Below are positions 38,901 through 46,244 of a DNA stretch of 64,000 bases, piece after piece. The stretch's first letter is position 1. Each line of letters starts with the position of its first letter. A program made the position numbers and the translations under genes. The notes beneath the pieces were generated by a model that had not been told where the DNA came from, did no database searches, and saw only the letters and a program-made list of their open reading frames with translations. Source of the DNA: Duganella aquatilis (lineage in GTDB: Bacteria; Pseudomonadota; Gammaproteobacteria; Burkholderiales; Burkholderiaceae_D); assembly GCF_009674565.1 (NCBI RefSeq), contig NZ_WKJL01000001.1, positions 62,001 to 126,000 of the forward strand, given 5' to 3'.

Positions 38901-40184
38901 TCAGGGATGGAGATAACTTCCTGCCCATTCCATGATCTGGGCTATGGTATATAACAACAGACCGATCATGCCGCCGACCAGCGTGCCGTTGACGCGGATG
39001 AATTGCAGGTCCTTGCCGATATTGAGTTCGATCTGGCGCGACATGTCCTGGTTGTCCCAGGCCTTGACGGTGTCGCTGATGTGGCGCGTGAGGAAGCTGG
39101 AGAAGGCCGGCGCCAGCGTGCGCGCCATGCCGGCCATGTGCTGGTTGAGCGAGGCGCGCATGCCGGGATGGCGCAGCAGTTCTTCGCTGAGCCACTGGCT
39201 GGCCTGGATCACGCCGTCGTTCAGCTTCGATTCGCCGCCGGCGATATCGGCCCTGATCCAGTCGCGTACGCTGCCCCACAGGTCGGCGATGTAGTTGTTG
39301 AAGGTGTCGCCGTCGCGCAGGTAGCGTTTGAAGTCCTCGCCACGGGCGATGAAGGCCGGGTCGGATTCCAGCCGCACCAGGAAGCGCTGCACCATGTCAT
39401 CGAACTTGAGGCGCAGCTTGTGATCGCGGTCGGCGGCGATGTCGAGCATGATGTTGTTGAGCGCCTTGGCGATCATGGCCGCGCCGTTTTCGCTGATCCA
39501 TTCGGTCGGCAGCACCAGCTCCATGGCGGCGTGCTCGCGTTTCAGCCAGGCGGCGATCTGGCCGGCGATGAGGTCGCGCGTGGTGGGGCGGTTGATGATG
39601 CCCATCAGCGCCACCATGCCGTCGTCCAGCAGTTCCTGGTGGCGGCCGTCCTTGGTCAGCGCGGCCAGCAGGGAGCCCAATGAACGCGACATATCCAGCT
39701 TGCCGATGGCGGAATTCAGCGCGTCGCGCAGCAGTTGCTGGATGCGGGCGTCATCGACGGTGGCCAGGATCTCGGGCAGCAGCTGGAGCAGGTGGCTGGC
39801 GAGGTAGTTGCGGTTGGCCGGTTCCTTCAGCCATTCGGCGACGCTGGTGGCGGGATCGGTCTTCAGGATCACGGCCGCCAGCGATTCCGGCTTGAGGAAT
39901 TTGTCCTCGACGAAGCCGGCCAGGTTGTCGGCGATGCGCTCCTTGTTGTTGGGGATGATGGCGGTGTGGCGCGAGATGAACGGGATCGGCACCTTGCGGA
40001 ACAGCGCCACCACGGCGAACCAGTCGGCCAGCGCGCCGACCATGGCGGCCTCGGAGACGGCGCGCAGGCCGTCGGTCCACAGGCCGCGCGGCATCAGCGA
40101 GGTGACGACAAACACCGCCGCCGCCCCGGCCAGCAGCGACAGCGCCAGCCGCTTGGAGCGTTTCAGTTCTTCTTCCTTGGTCAT
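38901..40184 (-). CDS. DUF445 family membrane protein
   Basis: A 427-residue protein of the DUF445 (YjiN-like) family. The N-terminus has a membrane helix (LALSLLAGAAAVFVVTSLM) and the family hallmark AAMVGALADWFAVVALFRKV; a long helical middle follows, and a second membrane helix lies near the C-terminus (GTLVGGMIGLLLYTIAQIM). Function is not established. It follows the response regulator gene by 52 bp on the same strand. Confidence 0.92.
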   Translation of the reverse strand: MTKEEELKRSKRLALSLLAGAAAVFVVTSLMPRGLWTDGLRAVSEAAMVGALADWFAVVALFRKVPIPFISRHTAIIPNNKERIADNLAGFVEDKFLKPESLAAVILKTDPATSVAEWLKEPANRNYLASHLLQLLPEILATVDDARIQQLLRDALNSAIGKLDMSRSLGSLLAALTKDGRHQELLDDGMVALMGIINRPTTRDLIAGQIAAWLKREHAAMELVLPTEWISENGAAMIAKALNNIMLDIAADRDHKLRLKFDDMVQRFLVRLESDPAFIARGEDFKRYLRDGDTFNNYIADLWGSVRDWIRADIAGGESKLNDGVIQASQWLSEELLRHPGMRASLNQHMAGMARTLAPAFSSFLTRHISDTVKAWDNQDMSRQIELNIGKDLQFIRVNGTLVGGMIGLLLYTIAQIMEWAGSYLHP

Positions 40185-40236
40185 GTCCCGCCGCCTGCAG
40201 AGTGGATCATGGGGGCAGTGTATGCCAAAAAGCCAA

Positions 40237-41148
40237 TCAGGAGCGCTCGATCCTGGCCAGCGCCACGGAGGCGGCGGAGGTGCGGGTTTCGACGCCCAGT
40301 TTGACGAAGACGTGTTCCAGGTGTTTGTTGATGGTGCGCGGGCTGGTGCCGAGGATGTCGCCGATGTCGCGGTTGGTCTTGCCCTTGATGACCCAGTTCA
40401 GCACTTCCGATTCGCGCTGCGTCAGCTTGAAGGAGGCCATCAGCTTCTCGATTTGCGCGGTGTCCGATTCCTCGCGCAGCACGATCATCCACTGTTCGTT
40501 CTCGCTGAACTCCGCCGCCGAAAAGATCAGGCGGCGGGCGCCGCGCGCCAGCGTCAGCGGCGGATGCGATAAACCCTGGCTGTGCGCCAGTTGGGTCGCC
40601 TGCATCCATGCCGGCAGTTCGGCGTCGACCATATAGCCCTGCATCAGCGTGCGCGCCAGCGGTGTTTGCCAGACCACCTTGCCGTCGCGCGGCGTCATGG
40701 CGATGACGGCGTTGCCGAAGGCGTCCAGCGCGCTGCGCGCCTGGTCGACCAGCTTCGCGGTCTGCATGTGGGCGGCGATGCGGGCCAGCACTTCGCTGGT
40801 GCGCAGCGGCTTGGTGACGTAGTCGTTGCCGCCGGCGTCGAACGCGGTGACCACGTGTTCGGCCTCGGTCAGCCCGGTCATGAAGATGATTGGAATATGG
40901 CGCGTGGCGAGATTGGCTTTCAGCTGGCGGCAGGTTTCGAAACCGTCCATGCCGGGCATGATGGCGTCCAGCAGGATGATGTGCGGCTGCGCCTCGGCGG
41001 CGCGCAGCAGCGCCGCCTCGCCGTTGTTCGCCACCAGCACCGTGAAGCCCGATTCGTCCAGCGCATCGTGCAGCACCGCCAGGTTCTCCGGGACGTCGTC
41101 CACCACCAGCACGCGCGTGGCGTTACCCGCTTCAGTGTTGAAGTTCAT
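40237..41148 (-). CDS. LuxR-type response regulator, partner of the transporter-kinase
   Basis: A 303-residue regulator from ATG 41148 (MNFNTEAGN). The receiver has Asp17-Asp18, the phosphorylation site Asp61 in ILLDAIMPGMDG and the Lys in YVTKPLR. A middle segment of about 100 residues (PAS-like, AFGNAVIAMTPRDGKVVW) is followed by a LuxR/NarL helix-turn-helix (LTQRESEVLNWVIKGKTNRD, then LGTSPRTINKHLEHVFVKLG). The start lies inside the last 17 bases of the hybrid kinase gene, so the two are a cognate pair. The frame is open further upstream but only within the kinase gene. Confidence 0.93.
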   Translation of the reverse strand: MNFNTEAGNATRVLVVDDVPENLAVLHDALDESGFTVLVANNGEAALLRAAEAQPHIILLDAIMPGMDGFETCRQLKANLATRHIPIIFMTGLTEAEHVVTAFDAGGNDYVTKPLRTSEVLARIAAHMQTAKLVDQARSALDAFGNAVIAMTPRDGKVVWQTPLARTLMQGYMVDAELPAWMQATQLAHSQGLSHPPLTLARGARRLIFSAAEFSENEQWMIVLREESDTAQIEKLMASFKLTQRESEVLNWVIKGKTNRDIGDILGTSPRTINKHLEHVFVKLGVETRTSAASVALARIERS

Positions 41149-44100
41149 CGTTATTGCTCTCTCTGACAAAGTCCGCCATCGCATCCAGCTGGAAGCGGGC
41201 GGCAAAGTTGCGCATGGTTTGCGTGAAGTGCTGGTAGCGCGGATTGAGTGCGCCGATTTCATCCAGCTTGTTCTGTATGCCGCGCACGTAGCCGATGCGT
41301 ACCAGCTCGCGCAGCGAGTCCATGACGGCGGCCGGCGGGAACACCAGCAGCGGCGGCGCGGACGGCGCCGCCGGTTCCGCCGGCGCCTGCGTGATCCACT
41401 CCAGCGACAGCCGCGCGCCGATCCAGTCCAGCAGCTCGTCCACGTTCACCGGCTTGATGAAGAAGTCCTCGGCGCGGATGGCGGCCGGATTCTCCATGCC
41501 CTTGTCGAAGGCGTTGGCCGAGACGATGGCGATCGGCGCCGCCGACAGCTGCTTGCGGCGCAGGATGTAGCTGGCTTCCCAGCCGTCCATGCCCGGCATG
41601 GCCAGGTCCATCAGGATCAGGTCGGGCTGGAAGCTGGCGTACAGGTCCAGGCACTCCAGCCCCGACGCGGCCTGCGCCACGTCAAAGCCCAGCGGTTGCA
41701 GGATGTTGTGCAGCAGTTCGCGGTCGACGTTTTCGTTGTCGACCACCAGGATGCGGCGGCGCGGACCGTGGTAACCGGTGCGTTGCCGCGCCTCGCCGGC
41801 CAGCAGCGCGGCGCGCGTGGCGCGGCCCGCCGGCACGTGCACGCTGGGCATGAACAGCCGCACCTGGAAGATGCTGCCTTGCGGCGTGCTGCGGACCTTC
41901 AGTTCGCCGCCCATCAGCTGCGTCAGCATGCGCGCGATCGGCAGGCCAAGGCCGGTGCCGCTGGCGTTGGCGTGCGCGCTGGCGCTGCCGCGCGAAAACG
42001 GCTCGAAGATATGGTCGATCTCTTCTTGCAGGATGCCCGGCCCGCTGTCCTCGATCTCCACCGACGCCATCTCGCGCGCGTACTGCAGCCGCATGACGAT
42101 GCCGCCATGGCTGGTGAACTTGACGGCGTTGCCGAGGATGTTGATCAGGATCTGCCCCAGCCGTTTGCGGTCGGCGCGTACGCATGCCGGCAGTGCGCCC
42201 GTCAATTCGTAGCGGAAGCTCAGGCCCTTGTTGGCCGCCTGCAGTTCGAACATGCGCACCACCTGGCCGATGAAGTCCGGGAAGTCCAGTTCCTTCATGT
42301 CGAAGTTGAATTTGCCGCCCTCGATGCGGGCGATGTCCAGCGTGCCTTCGATCAGCGACAGCAGGTGCTCGCCACTGTTGCGGATCACGCGCACCGCCTG
42401 CTGCCGGTGCGCCGGAATCGCCGGGTCGTTGTCCAGCAGCTGCGCATAGCCCAGGATGGAATTGAGCGGCGTGCGGATCTCGTGGCTGATGCCGGCGATG
42501 TAGCGGCTCTTGGCCTGATTCGCCAGGTCGGCCGCCTGCTTGGCCTGTTGCAGCTGGGCGTCGGTCTGCTGGTGCAGCTCGATCTCGCGCGTCAGCAGAC
42601 CGGTCTGGCGGTTGGATTCTTCCTGCGCCACGCGGCGGCTTTCGCTGGTCAGCACCAGCCACCATGCCACGATGCCGCTGGCCAGCAGCAGCGCCGCGAA
42701 GATCTTGAAGAACACCAGCCGCAGTTGCGGCAGCAGCGCCTCGGAGCCGGGCGGCAGCACCGACTGCTCGTGGTAGTAGATCAGCCCGAGCAGCGCGCCG
42801 AGCGACAGCACGGTGACGATCATCAGCAGCAGATAGTGTCCCAGCCCGCTGCTCAGGTAGCGCCACAGCGATTGCGGCAGCAGCGCGCGCATCGCTTCCT
42901 GCCACTGCACGGCGACGCGCGCGTGCGGCTTGCAGGTGTCGTTGCAGCGCGCGTCCAGGCAGCAGCACAGCGAGCAGATCGAACCCTGGTAGGCCGGGCA
43001 GTGCGCCATGTCGTCGGCCTCGTACTCCTTCTCGCAGATAACGCAGGTCTTGCTGTGGATGTGTTCCGGCTGGCGCGCCATGTAGTACTTGCCGCGCGTG
43101 GCGAGCGCGATCAGCGGCGACGCCACGAAGGCCGTCAGCAGCGCGATGAAGGCCGAGAAGGCGTGCGCCTGCTGGCCGAACAATCCCATGAACGCGGCGA
43201 TCGACAGGGCCGACGCCAGCAGCATGGCGCCGACGCCGACCGGGTTGATGTCGTACAGGTAGGCGCGGCGGAACTCGATGCCTTTCGGGCTGAGGCCCAG
43301 CGGCTTGTTGATCACCAGGTCCGCCACCACCGCCGTGATCCACGAGATGGCGATGTTCGAGTACAGGCCCAGCACCTGGTCGAGCGCCTGGAACACGTCC
43401 AGCTCCATCAGCAGCACTGCGATCAGCGCGTTGAACACGGCCCACACCACGCGGCCCGGATGGCTGTGCGTCAGCCGCGCGAAGAAATTGGACCACGCCA
43501 GCGAGCCGGCGTAGGCGTTGGTCATGTTGATCTTCACCTGTGACACCACCACCAGCAGCGCGGTGGCCGCCAGCGCCGCCTGCGGCTGCGAGAACACCAG
43601 GCCGAAGCCGACCAGGTACATATGCGTGGGATTGACCGCCTGCTCCAGCGGCACCACCGCACTGATGGCCAGGTAGGCCAGCAGCGCGCCGCCCAGCATC
43701 TTGGCGATGCCCAGCACGATCCAGCCGGGACCGGCCACCAGCACGCCGAGGTGCCAGCGCAGGCGGTTCGCGCGCGTCTGCTGCGGCATGAAGCGCAGGA
43801 AGTCGACCTGCTCGCCGATCTGCGTGATCAGCGCCACGCCGACCGCCGTCGCCGCGCCGAACATCAGCACATTGAACTGGCCGTTGGCGCCGTCGCGGCC
43901 GGCGTAGCGCAGCAGTTCGGCCGGCAGCTCCGGGCGCTTGATCCAGATGGCGATGAAGGGCAGGGCCATCAGCACCAGCCATACGGGCTGCGTCAGCATC
44001 TGGATGCGGCTGATCAGCGTCACGCCGTGCGTCACCAGCGGGATCACCGCCAGCGCGCTGACCATGTAGCCCAGCCACAGCGGCATGTGGAAATACAGCT

Positions 44101-44524
44101 CCAGCGCATAGGCCATGATGGCCGCCTCCAGCGCGAACAGGATGAAGGTGAAGGAGGCGTAGACAAACGATGAAATGGTCGAGCCGATGTAACCGAAGCC
44201 GGCGCCGCGCGTCAGCAGGTCCATGTCGACGCCGTAGCGCGCCGCGTAATAGCTGATCGGCAGGCCGGTCAGGAAGATGATCAGGCCCACCGCCATGATG
44301 GCCCACAGCGCGTTGATGAAGCCGTAGTTGACGCTGATGGTGCCGCCGATCGCCTCCAGCACCAGGAAGGAGATGGCGCCGAAGGCCGTATTCGAGACGC
44401 GGAACACCGACCACTTGCGGAAGGCGCGCGGCGTGAAGCGCAGCGCGTAATCCTCGATGGTCTCGTTGGCCACCCAGGTGTTGTAATCGCGGCGGATTTT
44501 GACGATGCGCTGTGTGGTGGTCAT
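41132..44524 (-). CDS. NCS1 transporter-hybrid histidine kinase fusion
   Basis: A 1130-residue protein. Residues 1-485 form a complete NCS1-type nucleobase/allantoin/hydantoin transporter with about 12 helices (FGAISFLVLEAIGGTISVNY; VSQVKINMTNAYAGSLAW). Residues 494-531 hold nine Cys (494, 497, 509, 517, 520-522, 527, 531), a likely zinc module. Two further helices (562-584, 605-625) and a coiled coil lead to a HisKA/HATPase core with His681 in GISHEIRTPLNS, DSGPG and GTGLGL. A receiver follows (Asp973 in LMDLAMPGMDG) and a C-terminal helical segment (1065-1130). It probably senses a nitrogen compound by binding or transporting it. Confidence 0.93.
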   Translation of the reverse strand: MTTTQRIVKIRRDYNTWVANETIEDYALRFTPRAFRKWSVFRVSNTAFGAISFLVLEAIGGTISVNYGFINALWAIMAVGLIIFLTGLPISYYAARYGVDMDLLTRGAGFGYIGSTISSFVYASFTFILFALEAAIMAYALELYFHMPLWLGYMVSALAVIPLVTHGVTLISRIQMLTQPVWLVLMALPFIAIWIKRPELPAELLRYAGRDGANGQFNVLMFGAATAVGVALITQIGEQVDFLRFMPQQTRANRLRWHLGVLVAGPGWIVLGIAKMLGGALLAYLAISAVVPLEQAVNPTHMYLVGFGLVFSQPQAALAATALLVVVSQVKINMTNAYAGSLAWSNFFARLTHSHPGRVVWAVFNALIAVLLMELDVFQALDQVLGLYSNIAISWITAVVADLVINKPLGLSPKGIEFRRAYLYDINPVGVGAMLLASALSIAAFMGLFGQQAHAFSAFIALLTAFVASPLIALATRGKYYMARQPEHIHSKTCVICEKEYEADDMAHCPAYQGSICSLCCCLDARCNDTCKPHARVAVQWQEAMRALLPQSLWRYLSSGLGHYLLLMIVTVLSLGALLGLIYYHEQSVLPPGSEALLPQLRLVFFKIFAALLLASGIVAWWLVLTSESRRVAQEESNRQTGLLTREIELHQQTDAQLQQAKQAADLANQAKSRYIAGISHEIRTPLNSILGYAQLLDNDPAIPAHRQQAVRVIRNSGEHLLSLIEGTLDIARIEGGKFNFDMKELDFPDFIGQVVRMFELQAANKGLSFRYELTGALPACVRADRKRLGQILINILGNAVKFTSHGGIVMRLQYAREMASVEIEDSGPGILQEEIDHIFEPFSRGSASAHANASGTGLGLPIARMLTQLMGGELKVRSTPQGSIFQVRLFMPSVHVPAGRATRAALLAGEARQRTGYHGPRRRILVVDNENVDRELLHNILQPLGFDVAQAASGLECLDLYASFQPDLILMDLAMPGMDGWEASYILRRKQLSAAPIAIVSANAFDKGMENPAAIRAEDFFIKPVNVDELLDWIGARLSLEWITQAPAEPAAPSAPPLLVFPPAAVMDSLRELVRIGYVRGIQNKLDEIGALNPRYQHFTQTMRNFAARFQLDAMADFVRESNNDELQH

Positions 44525-44555
44525 AAAAAAAGCAGCTAGTGGACTAGCTGCTTTT
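44525..44555 (-). terminator. Terminator-like hairpin touching the start codon of the hybrid kinase
   Basis: AAAAGCAGCTAGT (44528-44540) and ACTAGCTGCTTTT (44543-44555) are perfect complements around GG. On the minus strand the hairpin is followed by seven T and then directly by the ATG of the kinase gene. It has the form of a Rho-independent terminator for the PilZ gene upstream. The kinase has no Shine-Dalgarno sequence as a result. Confidence 0.8.
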
Positions 44556-44593
44556 CAAGCAAGGAACGTGCCGCCGCCAACGCTCAATCAGGT

Positions 44594-45361
44594 TCAACGA
44601 TGGTGCTTGCCGCTGTTGAGCCGGTCGAGCAGGCGCCGCAGCTCCTCTTCCATCGCCGGCGACAGGTTGATGAACTGGCAGCCGATCTGCACCTGCTCGC
44701 CCAGCAGGAAGGAGCGGAAGGTGCGCGACAGGCGGATTTCCAGGTCGGCGATCATCACCGAGTCCGGCCCCAGCTCCAGCCGCACGCGCTGCAGCTTGCG
44801 GCCGATGTGCAGCCCGACCGCGTCGCGCGGCGCGGCGCGCATGCCGACGCCGCCGGCCGAGAAGTCGTACAGCTGCAATTCATACGGCTTGCCGTTCAGC
44901 ACGAACGAGGCCATGTAGTAGACGCCCAGCGGCGTTTCCAGCCGCGCCGAGGCGCGTCGGTTCAGCACCAGGCATTTCAGCGGGAATTCCAGCGGCAGCA
45001 CGGTCGGCTCGTTGGGCTTGCTCGGCCAGTCGGTCGAGGTCAGCGTGAACTGCACCTTGGCCGAGCGCAGCCAGGCCACGAAGGTGGCGTCGCCGGGCGG
45101 CAGGAATTCGCCCTCGTTGAGCTCCACCTCGAAATACGGATTTTCAGGATCGACCGACTTGATGCGCGCCATCACCACGTTGGTGGAACTGGCCGGATAA
45201 ATCGAGATCGCCTCGCCGCTATCGGCCAGCAAGGTCAGGGCATCACCGATGTCATGTTCATCGGTCATGTCATGCGGTTTCGAACCCGACGCAATTGGCT
45301 CCACAGCATCTTTTAGGCTGGGGGGGCCGCGACGGAATTCATTAGGTATAGGATCGTTCAC
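44594..45361 (-). CDS. YcgR-like PilZ domain protein, flagellar brake type
   Basis: A 255-residue protein with a YcgR N-terminal domain (about 35-135) and a PilZ domain. The c-di-GMP motifs are both present: RRASARLETPL (RxxxR) and DFSAGGVGM (D/NxSxxG). Such proteins slow the flagellar motor when c-di-GMP is high. The annotated start is GTG 45361; an ATG at 45268 would remove 31 residues of unclear conservation. A terminator-like hairpin follows 38 bp after its stop. Confidence 0.88.
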   Translation of the reverse strand: MNDPIPNEFRRGPPSLKDAVEPIASGSKPHDMTDEHDIGDALTLLADSGEAISIYPASSTNVVMARIKSVDPENPYFEVELNEGEFLPPGDATFVAWLRSAKVQFTLTSTDWPSKPNEPTVLPLEFPLKCLVLNRRASARLETPLGVYYMASFVLNGKPYELQLYDFSAGGVGMRAAPRDAVGLHIGRKLQRVRLELGPDSVMIADLEIRLSRTFRSFLLGEQVQIGCQFINLSPAMEEELRRLLDRLNSGKHHR

Positions 45362-45472
45362 GACGGCATATCTCTTTGATAATGACTCTACAATGCGAGG
45401 TCGATCTACGCAGTTTACAGTGGATTCCGGGTTTTGGCTTGCAAAAGAGCAAGAAATTTTATCCCTCTGTGG

Positions 45473-46222
45473 TCAGAAGCGTTCATCCGGCCGCAAATAT
45501 CGCCATTGGCCGACCGGCAAGTCGCCCAGTTTCACTTTGCCGATGCGAACTCGTTTCAATCCGACAACTTTCAAGCCCACCATGTCGCACATGCGGCGGA
45601 TCTGGCGTTTCTTGCCTTCGCGCAGCGTGAAGCTCAGCTGGTCATCGTTCTGCCAGCGCACCTTGGCCGGCAGCAGCGGCTTGCCGTCCATCCACAGGCC
45701 GTGGTTCAGTTTCTTCAGGTCGCTGTCGGGCAGCTTGCCCGGCTTGGTGTACTCGACGCGCACCAGGTATTCCTTGTCGACCTCGGTGGTTTCGCCGATC
45801 AGGTGCTTGGCCACGCGGCCGTCCTGGGTCAGCACCAGCAGGCCGACCGAGTCGATGTCGAGCCGGCCGGCCGGCACCAGCGAGCGCAACTGCGTCGGGT
45901 GGAACAGTTCCGGCGACGGATCGTCCGGCCAGCGGTTTTCCGGCTTGACCAGCACCACGGCCGGCTGGTAGCCGTCCTCGGCCTGGCCGGAGACGTAGCC
46001 CATCGGCTTGTTGATCAGGATGGTCACGCGCTTCGATTGTTCGGCCGCCGCCTGGCGCTCGACGCTGACCTGCTGGCTCGGGTAAATCTTGGTGCCCAGT
46101 TCGGACACGACTTTGCCGTCGACCCGGACCCAGCCGCGCGCGATCCATTCATCGGCCTCGCGGCGCGAGCACAAGCCCAGTTCGGACATGCGTTTGGACA
46201 GGCGGAGTAATTCTTCAGACAT
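45473..46222 (-). CDS. Pseudouridine synthase, RsuA/RluB/RluF family
   Basis: A 249-residue enzyme with an N-terminal S4 RNA-binding domain (MSELGLCSRREADEWIARGW) and a catalytic domain with the active Asp in PAGRLDIDSVGLLVLT, plus the family motif EGKKRQIRRMC. The closing segment LKRVRIGKVKLGDLPVGQW is typical. It modifies uridine in rRNA, probably 23S as RluB or RluF; I cannot fix which. It follows glnD by 22 bp on the same strand. Confidence 0.92.
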   Translation of the reverse strand: MSEELLRLSKRMSELGLCSRREADEWIARGWVRVDGKVVSELGTKIYPSQQVSVERQAAAEQSKRVTILINKPMGYVSGQAEDGYQPAVVLVKPENRWPDDPSPELFHPTQLRSLVPAGRLDIDSVGLLVLTQDGRVAKHLIGETTEVDKEYLVRVEYTKPGKLPDSDLKKLNHGLWMDGKPLLPAKVRWQNDDQLSFTLREGKKRQIRRMCDMVGLKVVGLKRVRIGKVKLGDLPVGQWRYLRPDERF

Positions 46223-46244
46223 GGTATCTACTTTAAAACAGGGG

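Noticed and set aside
40826..43543. 905-codon plus-strand frame opposite the hybrid kinase
   Set aside because: Antisense shadow; the kinase frame has all expected catalytic motifs.
45362..45472. Flagellar sigma28 promoter before the YcgR-like gene
   Set aside because: A TAAA-N15 arrangement exists on the minus strand but the -10 half does not match GCCGATAA.
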